The notes beneath the pieces were generated by a model. It did no database searches and was not told the origin of the DNA. It saw only the letters and a list, made by a program, of their open reading frames with translations. A stretch of 64,000 nt of DNA, taken from positions 3,844,001-3,908,000 of the forward strand of contig NC_009614.1 of assembly GCF_000012825.1 (NCBI RefSeq), written 5' to 3'. This stretch comes from Phocaeicola vulgatus ATCC 8482 (GTDB taxonomy: Bacteria; Bacteroidota; Bacteroidia; Bacteroidales; Bacteroidaceae). Below are positions 17,674-25,506 of this stretch, piece after piece (the stretch's first letter is position 1; every line of letters starts with the position of its first letter). The translations under genes were made by a program, and so were the position numbers.

Positions 17674-17721
17674 ATGCTATTTGCCTCCCCAGGTACGCGC
17701 CGTTAATCACGGAAGATATGG

Positions 17722-17777
17722 ATCTTTCACGTGTAAGATGCTATATCTTACAGCTGTAAGATTATAAATCTTTCACC
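17722..17777. repeat. tandem 18-bp palindromes with 23-bp period
   Basis: ATCTTTCACGTGTAAGAT (17722-17739), ATCTTACAGCTGTAAGAT (17745-17762, a perfect palindrome) and the half-copy ATCTTTCACC (17768-17777) start exactly 23 bp apart. They lie between the DUF4373 gene and the antiporter gene and are not explained by either. An iteron-like or regulatory array is possible. Confidence 0.8.
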
Positions 17778-17850
17778 TTCATCGTCTGGACATTGCGAAA
17801 GAGTTCAGCCGGTCTGTGCGTGGTGGAATATAACCGTCTGCCGCTTGTTT

Positions 17851-19155
17851 TCACGAATACCGTCTGGGGTATCTCAAGAAGATGCTCAGCAGGGCAAATA
17901 TCCCGATGGCTACCGGATAGTACAAGTATTCGATAATGCTCAAAGGAGACAGGGAAGCCAGTTTGGCAGCAATCAGCATTTGTGCTCCGTAAGGGATGAT
18001 TCCCTGGATGACACACGAGAAAGTATCCAGAATACTTGCACTCTTGCGTTTGTCCACCCTGTAGCGGGTAGCGATATCGTTGGCAAGCGGTCCCACTGTG
18101 ATGATGGCTATCGTATTGTTGGCTGTGCAGAAATTGGCGATACTCACCAAAGCCGCGATGCAAAGTTCGGCTCCGCGTTTGCTGTTGACATGTTTGGTCA
18201 GTTTTTGGATGATATAGTCCACTCCGCCATTAAAACGGATCAGTTCCAGCATACCGCCTGCCATCAAGGTGATGATGATGAGCTCACCCATCCCGGTGAT
18301 CCCTGTGCCCATGGAGCCGAGCCAGTCGAACAGGCCGATGCTCCCCGTGAACAGGCCGATCACTCCCGTTGTGGCGATGCCCAGTATCAGTACGAGTGCC
18401 ACATTCATACCTGCTATGGCGGTTCCCAACACAACCAGGTAGGGGAGGATTTTGATCCATTCCACCGACTGGATGTCGTGGGTGGTCATCACGTCCATCC
18501 CTCTGAAAATATAGTAGCCGAAAACCATCAGAGCGGCCGGAAGGGCTATCATGAAGTTTACCCGGAACTTGTCACGCATGGCGCATCCCTGGGTACGGGT
18601 GGCGGCGATGGTGGTATCCGAGATGAATGAAAGGTTGTCGCCGAAGAAGGCTCCTCCCACCACGATACCTGTCATGAAGGCCAGGTTCATGTCGGTTTTC
18701 TCTGCGATGCCTGCTGCCACGGGGACTAGTGCCACGATGGTTCCTACCGAGGTTCCGATGGAGAGTGAGATGAAACAGGCAGCCAGGAAGATGCCTGCCA
18801 GCAGCAGATTGTCCGGCAGCAGAAGAAGCGTAAGGTTGACGGTCGCGTCAATGGCCCCGATATCTTTGGCACTTTGGGCGAATGCGCCTGCCAGGATGAA
18901 AATCCAGATCATCAGCATGATGTTCTTGTTGGCTGCGCCGATGGAATATTGCAGCATTCGCTCATTCAGGCTCAGGCCTTTGGTGATGCATACCGCATAG
19001 ACCGAGGATACCATGAAAGCAATCGTGATGGGGACTTTATAGAAGTCGTTTACAATGATGGAGGTCACCAGATACAGGCATAGAAATACCAGCAGTGGAC
19101 TGAGTGCCCATAGACTGGGCTTATTGGTTATTGGAGTTAATTTTTCACCGTTCAT
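17851..19155 (-). CDS. NhaC family Na+/H+ antiporter
   Basis: A 434-residue inner-membrane transporter of the NhaC/DASS-like antiporter group with about 11 helices. Characteristic parts are GTSVGTIVALVPVAAGIAE, the GGAFFGDNLSFISDTTIAAT block with charged residues in the membrane, and GIIPYGAQMLIAAKL near the end. Members exchange Na+ for H+ or pair Na+ with organic anions such as malate or lactate; the substrate cannot be read here. The ATG at 19155 is chosen because a consensus promoter (TTG-N20-TAACTTTG, -7 at 19182-19189 minus) would otherwise be inside the frame. A terminator separates it from uxaA. Confidence 0.87.
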   Translation of the reverse strand: MNGEKLTPITNKPSLWALSPLLVFLCLYLVTSIIVNDFYKVPITIAFMVSSVYAVCITKGLSLNERMLQYSIGAANKNIMLMIWIFILAGAFAQSAKDIGAIDATVNLTLLLLPDNLLLAGIFLAACFISLSIGTSVGTIVALVPVAAGIAEKTDMNLAFMTGIVVGGAFFGDNLSFISDTTIAATRTQGCAMRDKFRVNFMIALPAALMVFGYYIFRGMDVMTTHDIQSVEWIKILPYLVVLGTAIAGMNVALVLILGIATTGVIGLFTGSIGLFDWLGSMGTGITGMGELIIITLMAGGMLELIRFNGGVDYIIQKLTKHVNSKRGAELCIAALVSIANFCTANNTIAIITVGPLANDIATRYRVDKRKSASILDTFSCVIQGIIPYGAQMLIAAKLASLSPLSIIEYLYYPVAIGIFALLSIFLRYPRRYS

Positions 19156-19181
19156 GAATTTGTATTTTATAAAATGAGGTG

Positions 19182-19212
19182 CAAAGTTACAAAAAGACTT
19201 GCTGTATAACAA
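19182..19212 (-). promoter_or_regulatory. promoter of the NhaC-type gene (TTG-N20-TAACTTTG)
   Basis: TAACTTTG (19182-19189, minus) is preceded on the same strand by TTG with a 20-nt spacer; the start codon is 26 nt downstream. Confidence 0.6.
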
Positions 19213-19231
19213 TATATGGGGGAAAAAGGTC

Positions 19232-19267
19232 ACAGCCCCACCTTCGTAACAGGGAAGGCAGGGCTGT
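19232..19267 (-). terminator. intrinsic terminator after uxaA
   Basis: ACAGCCCnnCCTTC and GAAGGnnGGGCTGT form an interrupted 12-bp stem. On the minus strand it is followed by CCTTTTTCC, so it should stop the lacI-uxaA transcript. Confidence 0.75.
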
Positions 19268-19300
19268 AAGGGTATTGGGAAAGTTGGGGATAAAATTGGA

Positions 19301-20791
19301 TTATAGTGTCACGCCTGTCTTGAAGATGGCGATTTCACGATAATTCTTCTTTTCATTGTTTACCGGTTCTCCGCTGGCAACACGGATGATATAGTCTATA
19401 AAGCGTTCGCAGGTCTTTTCCATCGGTTCGTTTTCTACGATGACTCCGGCATTGAAGTCAATCCATCCCGGTTTGTTTTTAGCCAGAGTGGAGTTGGTGG
19501 AAATCTTCATGGTAGGAACAAACGTACCGAACGGAGTACCGCGGCCGGTAGTGAAGAGCACCATGTGACAGCCGCAGGAGGCGAGGGCGGTGGCAGCTAC
19601 CAAATCGTTGCCCGGTGCGGAAAGCAAGTTCAAACCTTTCACTTTCAGGCGGTCGCCATAGCCCATAACTCCGTCAACGTATGCTTTGCCGCATTTTTGG
19701 GTACATCCCAACGCTTTGTCTTCCAGGGTGGAGATACCACCTGCCTTGTTGCCCGGTGACGGATTTTCGCCCACTGGTTCGCCGTGTGACAGGAAATATT
19801 CCTTAAAGTCATTAATCAGGTGTACGGTCTGCTCGAACAGTTCCTTGGTGCGGCAACGGTTCATCAGGATGGTTTCCGCACCGAACATTTCGGGAACCTC
19901 CGTCAGTACGGAAGTACCGCCCTGTGCAATCAGGAAGTCGGAGAACATACCCAGCAACGGATTGGCGGTGATACCTGAGAAGCCATCCGAACCGCCGCAT
20001 TTCAAGCCTACACGCAGCTCGGACAAAGGAACATCCTCGCGTACATCGGTCTTGGCTTTGGTGTACAGTTCACGCAGAATCTTCATACCCTCTTCAAATT
20101 CATCCCCCACTTTCTGGGTTACCATGAACTTTACGCGGTCTGTGTCGTAATCGCCCAGAAACTCGCGGAAAACATCCGGCTGGTTGTTCTCGCAGCCCAG
20201 ACTGACAATCAGTACGGCTCCTGCATTAGGATGCAGAATCATGTCGCGGAGAATTTTCTTGGTATTCTCGTGGTCATCGCCCAGCTGTGAACAGCCATAG
20301 TTGTGAGGGAATGCCACGATAGCGTCCACACCTTCGCAGTTGGTTTCGCGGCGTAACGCTTCGGCCAGTTGTCCGATGATACCGTTTACACAACCCACGG
20401 TGGGGATAATCCATACCTCGTTACGGATACCTACATCACCGTTTTTGCGGCGGTATCCTTTGAACGTCAGGTCTTTCTTCGGGATATTGAGGTCTACGCT
20501 GACCGGATTGTAGGTGTAATCCAACAGTCCGGCAAGGTTTGTCTTTATCTGGGTTTCATTGATCCAGCGTCCTTGTTCCACGGCAGTCACGGCATGGCCG
20601 ATGGGGTAACCATACTTGATGATATTCTCGCCTTGGGCGAAATCTTTCAGTGTCACCTTATGGCCGGCAGGCACGTCTTCCTTCAACGTGATGGCATGAC
20701 CGTCTACCGTGATGGCCTCGCCTGCTTTTAAATCCGAGATAGCCACCACTACGTTATCAGCCGGATTGATTTTCAAATACTTTGTTTCCAT
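19301..20791 (-). CDS. uxaA: altronate dehydratase
   Basis: UxaA (496 residues) removes water from D-altronate to give 2-keto-3-deoxygluconate (KDG), the step between UxaB and KdgK in galacturonate breakdown. The N-terminal SAF domain (about 10-85) is followed by the UxaA/GarD catalytic domain with KGYRRKNGDVGIRNEVWIIP, the metal-site region GCENNQPDVF and LKCGGSDGFSGITANP, and a C-terminal GRGTPFGTFVPTMKISTNS. All are characteristic of altronate and galactarate dehydratases. It lies 21 nt behind the LacI regulator gene on the same strand and is presumably regulated with it. The enzyme is oxygen-sensitive and iron-dependent in E. coli. Confidence 0.93.
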   Translation of the reverse strand: METKYLKINPADNVVVAISDLKAGEAITVDGHAITLKEDVPAGHKVTLKDFAQGENIIKYGYPIGHAVTAVEQGRWINETQIKTNLAGLLDYTYNPVSVDLNIPKKDLTFKGYRRKNGDVGIRNEVWIIPTVGCVNGIIGQLAEALRRETNCEGVDAIVAFPHNYGCSQLGDDHENTKKILRDMILHPNAGAVLIVSLGCENNQPDVFREFLGDYDTDRVKFMVTQKVGDEFEEGMKILRELYTKAKTDVREDVPLSELRVGLKCGGSDGFSGITANPLLGMFSDFLIAQGGTSVLTEVPEMFGAETILMNRCRTKELFEQTVHLINDFKEYFLSHGEPVGENPSPGNKAGGISTLEDKALGCTQKCGKAYVDGVMGYGDRLKVKGLNLLSAPGNDLVAATALASCGCHMVLFTTGRGTPFGTFVPTMKISTNSTLAKNKPGWIDFNAGVIVENEPMEKTCERFIDYIIRVASGEPVNNEKKNYREIAIFKTGVTL

Positions 20792-20812
20792 TTCTATTTT
20801 TAGTTATCAGAT

Positions 20813-21886
20813 TTACTTTTTATGCGCATCCAGATAGAAATCCACGTTCTCCACCGAAAGCAGGATGATGGGCATGTAATTGCATTGTTTCACCTCTTTC
20901 TTGAAGATCAGGTGATTGCACAGGCTCTCTACGCCGCTGTATCCTTGTGCGGTAGGTTGCTGAGCAATCAGGAAATCCACTGCGCCCTCTTTCAGACAAG
21001 AGACGTTCCGGTGTAATAAATCGTACCCAATCAGTTTGAAATTTTTCATGTTGTGTCCGATGAGATATTCTCCTATAATGTACACTTTCGAGTTGAAAGT
21101 GATGCCGCACGTAACCTGTGGGTTCTCTTGGAAAAAGCGGTTCATCAGCGCCTCGTCCTCGTCCGGACGCTTGGCGTAGAGGTTCAGTTCCACTATCTTG
21201 CAGTCGGGAAAATGCTCCTGCATATATTTTCTGAATCCTTTTTCACGGTTTTCCTGCTGGTTTGATCCCAGGCGGCCTTCGTTGATTTGTCTGAAGATAA
21301 CGATTTCTTTGGGACATTCTCCCAACATCATGGCCATGCGGGCGGCAAAGTATCCGCTTTGGTCGGATTTCTGCCCGAAGAATGCCAGCGGGTTCAGACT
21401 GGCCACGTTGGAGTCTATAAATATATAAGGTATTTCCCGTTCTTGTAACTTGTCGGTGAATCTGGCCGTCATCTCAGGAATAGTGGGGGCGAGCAATACG
21501 CCGTCCGGCTCTTGTTTCAGTATTTCCTCACCGGCATTGATGAAGGAGGAATATTCATATTGGTCATAGTACATCACGGACAGGGTGATGTGGAAATCCG
21601 AAAAGGTTTCTACGGCTCTTTTCATTCCCAGTTCCACATCGGTCCAGTAATCGCCTTCCTTGTGCTGTGGCAGCAGGCAGACAAACAGATACTTTTTGTT
21701 GGATGCCAATGCGCTGGCATACATATTGGGCTGGTAATCCAGTTGCTTCAATATTTCTTCCACCCGTTTCCGGCTGGCTTCGGATACCCCTGTGCGGCCA
21801 TGCAATACACGGTCTACTGTGCCGACTGACACATCTGCCAGGCGCGCGATATCCTTGATTCTGATTCTTTCGGGCAGTTTATTCAT
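20813..21886 (-). CDS. LacI family regulator of the hexuronate genes
   Basis: A 357-residue repressor-type regulator. The N-terminal helix-turn-helix (IRIKDIARLADVSVGTVDRV, residues 8-27) and hinge helix are followed by a type 1 periplasmic-binding-like sensor (about 65-350) that should bind a sugar acid or its breakdown product. It is transcribed with uxaA and diverges from kdgK-kdgA. Its own promoter (TATATTTG, 21942-21949 minus) lies upstream of a 14-bp palindrome (21904-21917) placed in the early transcribed region, which suggests autorepression. The context points to KDG or a hexuronate as effector, but this is inference. Confidence 0.9.
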   Translation of the reverse strand: MNKLPERIRIKDIARLADVSVGTVDRVLHGRTGVSEASRKRVEEILKQLDYQPNMYASALASNKKYLFVCLLPQHKEGDYWTDVELGMKRAVETFSDFHITLSVMYYDQYEYSSFINAGEEILKQEPDGVLLAPTIPEMTARFTDKLQEREIPYIFIDSNVASLNPLAFFGQKSDQSGYFAARMAMMLGECPKEIVIFRQINEGRLGSNQQENREKGFRKYMQEHFPDCKIVELNLYAKRPDEDEALMNRFFQENPQVTCGITFNSKVYIIGEYLIGHNMKNFKLIGYDLLHRNVSCLKEGAVDFLIAQQPTAQGYSGVESLCNHLIFKKEVKQCNYMPIILLSVENVDFYLDAHKK

Positions 21887-21903
21887 ACCTTAATTATATA
21901 TAT

Positions 21904-21917
21904 TGTGCTCGTGCACA
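21904..21917. promoter_or_regulatory. candidate LacI operator O1 (TGTGCTCGTGCACA)
   Basis: A 14-bp palindrome with one mismatched pair, located about 20 nt downstream of the lacI -7 box and therefore in a position to block its own transcript. Confidence 0.6.
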
Positions 21918-21941
21918 CTGATAATTTATTTTTTTTCGATA

Positions 21942-21949
21942 CAAATATA
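21942..21949 (-). promoter_or_regulatory. -7 element TATATTTG of lacI-uxaA
   Basis: Perfect TAnnTTTG on the minus strand, 56 nt before the LacI start codon. Confidence 0.5.
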
Positions 21950-21980
21950 TAACAATTTTTGGTTTTAAAAAAATAAATAG

Positions 21981-22000
21981 TACCTTTGTGCACGCACACG
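21981..22000 (+). promoter_or_regulatory. kdgK promoter with overlapping LacI operator O2
   Basis: TACCTTTG (21981-21988) is the kdgK -7 box. TGTGCACGCACACG (21987-22000), containing the palindrome GTGC-AC-GCAC, starts on its last bases and covers the expected transcription start. It shares TGTGC and CAC arms with O1 on the lacI side. Binding here would directly block kdgK-kdgA. Confidence 0.65.
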
Positions 22001-22129
22001 GATGAATTATTTGAGTGGTCTGTTGAGTACAAGGTTACGATGTGATTCGTCTATGGATATGTAAACCAGTATTTTAATTGGGTTGAAAGTTAAACGAATA
22101 AATATATAACAATTTAAAATCACGAAATT

Positions 22130-23152
22130 ATGGGAAAAGTAGTAACCTTAGGTGAAATTATGTTGAGATTGTCAACTCCGGGAAATACACGTTTTGTACA
22201 GTCGGATTCATTTGATGTTGTTTATGGCGGTGGTGAAGCGAACGTAGCGGTGAGTTGCGCGAACTACGGTCACGAAGCTTATTTCGTAACTAAATTGCCG
22301 AAACACGAAATTGGACAGTCTGCTGTGAATGCATTGCGTAAATATGGTGTGAAGACCGATTTCATCTGTCGTGGTGGCGACCGCGTAGGTATCTATTATC
22401 TGGAAACAGGAGCTTCCATGCGTCCTAGCAAAGTAATTTATGACCGTGCCCACTCGGCTATCGCCGAAGCCGATCCTTGCGATTTCGACTTTGACGCTAT
22501 CATGGAAGGTGCGGACTGGTTCCACTGGTCGGGTATCACTCCGGCTATTTCTGACAAGGCTGCCGAACTGACCAAACTGGCTTGTGAAGCTGCAAAACGT
22601 CATGGCGTTACGGTATCTGTAGACTTGAATTTCCGCAAGAAACTGTGGACAAAAGAAAAAGCACAGTCTATCATGAAACCGTTGATGCAGTATGTAGATG
22701 TATGTATAGGTAACGAAGAAGATGCCGAACTTTGTCTGGGCTTCAAACCGGAAGCGAATGTGGAAGCCGGTGAAACCAATGCGGAAGGTTACAAAGGAAT
22801 CTTCAAGGCTATGGCAAAAGAATTCGGCTTTAAATATGTGGTTTCTACCTTGCGCGAATCATTCTCGGCTACTCACAACGGCTGGAAGGCTATGATTTAT
22901 AACGGAGAAGAATTTTATGAATCAAAACGCTATGACATCAACCCGATTATTGACCGGGTAGGTGGTGGCGACTCATTCTCCGGAGGTATCATTCACGGTC
23001 TGCTGACCAAACCGAATCAGGGTGCCGCCCTTGAATTTGCTGTTGCCGCTTCTGCTTTGAAGCATACTATCAACGGTGACTTCAACCTGGTATCTGTAGA
23101 TGAAGTGGAAGCATTGGCCGGTGGCGATGCCAGCGGACGTGTACAACGCTAA
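22130..23152 (+). CDS. kdgK: 2-keto-3-deoxygluconate kinase
   Basis: A PfkB-family sugar kinase of 340 residues that phosphorylates KDG to KDPG. The family start VVTLGEIMLRLSTPGNTRFV, the substrate-side GGGEANVAVSCANYG and the catalytic PfkB signature near the end (DRVGGGDSFSGGIIHGL, with Asp as base and the GGGDS anion hole) are clear. The assignment as KDG kinase rather than fructokinase rests on the adjoining kdgA and uxaA genes. The leader is about 130 nt. kdgA follows after 109 nt that contain an inverted repeat. Confidence 0.9.
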   Translation: MGKVVTLGEIMLRLSTPGNTRFVQSDSFDVVYGGGEANVAVSCANYGHEAYFVTKLPKHEIGQSAVNALRKYGVKTDFICRGGDRVGIYYLETGASMRPSKVIYDRAHSAIAEADPCDFDFDAIMEGADWFHWSGITPAISDKAAELTKLACEAAKRHGVTVSVDLNFRKKLWTKEKAQSIMKPLMQYVDVCIGNEEDAELCLGFKPEANVEAGETNAEGYKGIFKAMAKEFGFKYVVSTLRESFSATHNGWKAMIYNGEEFYESKRYDINPIIDRVGGGDSFSGGIIHGLLTKPNQGAALEFAVAASALKHTINGDFNLVSVDEVEALAGGDASGRVQR

Positions 23153-23163
23153 ATTTGTTTTTT

Positions 23164-23234
23164 ATAGGAACACGAATGACGCAAATAACGCAAATTTTTG
23201 ATACATGTTTTATTTGTATCATTTGTGTTCCTAT
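23164..23234. repeat. 25-bp inverted repeat between kdgK and kdgA
   Basis: ATAGGAACACGAATGACGCA (from 23164) pairs with TATTTGTATCATTTGTGTTC (ending at 23230) within arms of about 25 bp having three mismatches. It can fold as a long hairpin in the mRNA between the two genes. The CACGAATNAC-type core is common in Bacteroidales intergenic repeats, to my recollection. Confidence 0.7.
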
Positions 23235-23261
23235 CTTTCATTTAAACTAAAATATAACATT

Positions 23262-23936
23262 ATGGCTCGTTTTGATAAAATAGCAGTGTTGGACAAGATT
23301 GGTTCAACCGGTATGGTTCCTGTATTCTACCATAAAGATGCAGAAGTGGCAAAGAAAGTGGTGAAAGCTTGTTATGACGGCGGAGTTCGTGCATTCGAAT
23401 TTACAAACCGTGGTGACTTTGCTCATGAAGTGTTTGCGGAAGTTGTGAAATACGCGGCAAAGGAGTGTCCTGAAATGGCTATGGGAGTAGGTTCTATCGT
23501 TGATCCTGCTACTGCCGCTCTTTACTTGCAATTGGGTGCTTGCTTTGTGGTAGGTCCGTTGTTCAATCCTGAAATCGCTAAAGTGTGCAACCGTCGTTTG
23601 GTGGCTTATACTCCGGGATGCGGAAGTGTGTCCGAGGTAGGTTTCGCTCAAGAAGTAGGTTGCGATCTTTGCAAAATATTCCCGGGTGATGTATTGGGAG
23701 CAAAATTGGTTAAAGGTCTGCTGGCTCCGATGCCTTGGTCTAAACTGATGGTAACCGGTGGTGTGGAACCGACTCAGGAAAATCTGACTTCTTGGATTAA
23801 GGCAGGTGTGTTCTGTGTGGGTATGGGTTCTAAATTGTTCCCTGGCGACAAGGTAGCCGCGGAAGACTGGGCGTATGTAACGGCAAAATGTAAAGAAGCA
23901 TTGGGCTACATTGCGGAAGCCCGTGCAAATAAATAA
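23262..23936 (+). CDS. kdgA: 2-dehydro-3-deoxy-phosphogluconate aldolase
   Basis: KDPG aldolase (224 residues) splits KDPG into pyruvate and glyceraldehyde-3-phosphate, the last step of hexuronate breakdown. The class I aldolase features are visible: the general base Glu in FEFTNRGDF, the phosphate/glycine block [13 protein letters not shown], and the Schiff-base Lys in [11 protein letters not shown]. The closing segment [20 protein letters not shown] is typical. The ATG at 23262 is preferred to an upstream in-frame TTG at 23205 because that would start inside the inverted repeat. It may also act as 4-hydroxy-2-oxoglutarate aldolase. Confidence 0.93.
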   Translation: MARFDKIAVLDKIGSTGMVPVFYHKDAEVAKKVVKACYDGGVRAFEFTNRGDFAHEVFAEVVKYAAKECPEMAMGVGSIVDPATAALYLQLGACFVVGPLFNPEIAKVCNRRLVAYTPGCGSVSEVGFAQEVGCDLCKIFPGDVLGAKLVKGLLAPMPWSKLMVTGGVEPTQENLTSWIKAGVFCVGMGSKLFPGDKVAAEDWAYVTAKCKEALGYIAEARANK

Positions 23937-24023
23937 GAAAAAGATCAGCTCATGCCCGCAAGGGGTTAGTGAATTAGGGCGTGGGTATCATTTTGTTTAA
24001 AGGTGTATATAAAATGGGTAAGG

Positions 24024-24054
24024 GCCATCGCGAAGTGGATTCGCGATGGCTTTT
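24024..24054 (+). terminator. intrinsic terminator after kdgK-kdgA
   Basis: GCCATCGCGAA/TTCGCGATGGC, a perfect 11-bp stem with a 5-base loop, followed by TTTTC. It ends the hexuronate operon about 90 nt after the stop. Confidence 0.88.
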
Positions 24055-24189
24055 CACTTTCCGGCGGGTGCTTGAGGCGGGGCGTTGGCAAAAATATTCT
24101 TGTAAAGATTGGTAGATAGAATAAAAATGTGTTCTTTTGTACCGTTTCTTAAGAAATAAAATGAAGCGTTTAATCTAAAACACACAAAA

Positions 24190-25008
24190 ATGAAAAAAGC
24201 ATTATTAAAGGTGGCCGTCATGCTGTTATGCTTGGCGGGGGTAACTCCTGCAATGGCCCAGTTTAATTTGAAGAAGGCAGTGGGGGGAGCCGTGAAGGCT
24301 GCAAAGGCGGTGACTTTGACCGATGAGCAGATGACAGAGTATGTAAAGGAGTACATTGACTGGATGGATAAGCATAATCAGGTTTGTGCAGACGATGATC
24401 CGTATACTGTCCGTTTGAAAAAACTGACTGAAGGGTTGACCGAAGTGGAAGGGATGCCGCTGAATTTCAAAGTATATTATGTGATTGATGTAAATGCGTT
24501 CGCCTGTGCAGACGGTAGTGTGCGGGTATTCTCTTCATTGATGGATATCATGACAGACGAAGAACTGTTGGGGGTAATAGGCCATGAGGTAGGCCATGTG
24601 GCACACAAGGACTCAAAGAACGGCTTCCGTACCGCATTGCTGACATCGGCATTGAAAGATGGTATTTCATCACAAGGAGGAAAAGCGGCTGCTCTGACAG
24701 ATTCCCAGTTGGGTGACTTGGGAGAGGCATTGGTCAATGCTACTTATTCACAAAAACAGGAACGCGCCGCCGATGATTACGGTTACGAATTTCTGAAGAA
24801 AGCAGGTAAGAATCCTTGGGCGATGGCATTGTCATTCCAGAAATTGAAAAAATTGCAAGAAGAGGCAGGAGCAAAGAAAAGCAGCAAGCTGAATCAGTTG
24901 TTCTCTACTCATCCCGATCTTGACGCACGTATCCAGCGTATGGAAGAACGTGCTACAAGCGAAGGTATTGAAAAACCTGCAAACACGATGGGGGAAACAG
25001 GGAAATAA
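24190..25008 (+). CDS. M48 family metalloprotease, secreted
   Basis: A 272-residue periplasmic zinc protease of the BepA/LoiP (M48C) type. A signal peptide (MKKALLKVAVMLLCLAGVTP, cleaved near AMAQ) precedes a short basic region. The zinc motif HEVGH (in LLGVIGHEVGHVAHKD) and the third ligand Glu in QKQERAADDYGYEF are both present. It ends at FSTHPDLDARIQRMEE, which is the conserved block before the TPR domain of BepA; the TPR part is absent. Such proteases clear misfolded outer-membrane proteins. It stands alone with a strong terminator. Confidence 0.9.
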   Translation: MKKALLKVAVMLLCLAGVTPAMAQFNLKKAVGGAVKAAKAVTLTDEQMTEYVKEYIDWMDKHNQVCADDDPYTVRLKKLTEGLTEVEGMPLNFKVYYVIDVNAFACADGSVRVFSSLMDIMTDEELLGVIGHEVGHVAHKDSKNGFRTALLTSALKDGISSQGGKAAALTDSQLGDLGEALVNATYSQKQERAADDYGYEFLKKAGKNPWAMALSFQKLKKLQEEAGAKKSSKLNQLFSTHPDLDARIQRMEERATSEGIEKPANTMGETGK

Positions 25009-25041
25009 ATGGTTTCCGGCAATGTGGATATACACATAATA

Positions 25042-25078
25042 GAGGGTGTCCGTTTCAATGGCGGACACCCTCTTCTTT
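25042..25078 (+). terminator. intrinsic terminator after the M48 protease
   Basis: GAGGGTGTCCG/CGGACACCCTC, 11-bp stem, followed by TTCTTTTTTT. Confidence 0.9.
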
Positions 25079-25252
25079 TTTTGGGAGATTTTTTTGCATG
25101 ACCTTATCTTGCCTCCCGGCGGGATAAAATCTGAATTTATTATGAGAGAAATCCTTATTGGGAGAAAATCAAAGTCCAAAGTTCAGGTTAAAAGAATCAA
25201 GTGTTCTTTTTCGTCTAGATTATAGAAGGAAATCTCTTGGCACAAAGATACG

Positions 25253-25260
25253 CTTATTTT
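25253..25260 (-). promoter_or_regulatory. orphan -7 element TATCTTTG (minus)
   Basis: A perfect TAnnTTTG on the minus strand in the 25079-25506 gap, pointing at a stretch with no credible ORF before the M48 terminator. It could drive a small RNA. The rest of this gap is AT-rich and I see nothing else in it apart from the AraC promoter at its right end. Confidence 0.3.
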
Positions 25261-25459
25261 AATGGTTGACGAATTCCCTGTAGGGTTATATCATAGCTAG
25301 ATTTCCTAAAATGATGGCAAAAATTCCTTTTTTCTTTCTGATACTTTGCCTCCTCTTTACATCGTGATATGTGCTATGCGTTGTAAATCAGATTGTTAAT
25401 TATGTATATTGCTTCTGGACTGTGCAATAACAGGGTGGTTTAATATAAGTGAAAATCAC

Positions 25460-25467
25460 TATCTTTG
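25460..25467 (+). promoter_or_regulatory. -7 element TATCTTTG of the AraC-family gene
   Basis: It overlaps the TTG codon of a longer frame and so favours the ATG at 25507. Confidence 0.5.
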
Positions 25468-25506
25468 TATAAACCAACAGAAAGAAATGCACAAAACAGT
25501 TTAGCC

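Noticed and set aside
17722..17777. CRISPR array
   Set aside because: The units are palindromes in direct contact (23-bp period) with no unique spacers and no cas genes nearby. The same holds for 55669-55752.
17845..18630. 261-codon plus-strand frame opposite the NhaC-type gene
   Set aside because: Antisense shadow of a clear membrane transporter; the translation is rich in His and Gln and lacks any motif.
22208..22602. Hexuronate regulator binding site inside kdgK suggested by short GTGC words
   Set aside because: Single half-words without a palindrome; such words are expected by chance in coding sequence.
24832..25179. 115-codon minus-strand ORF over the M48 protease end
   Set aside because: It overlaps the protease and its terminator, and has no domain.
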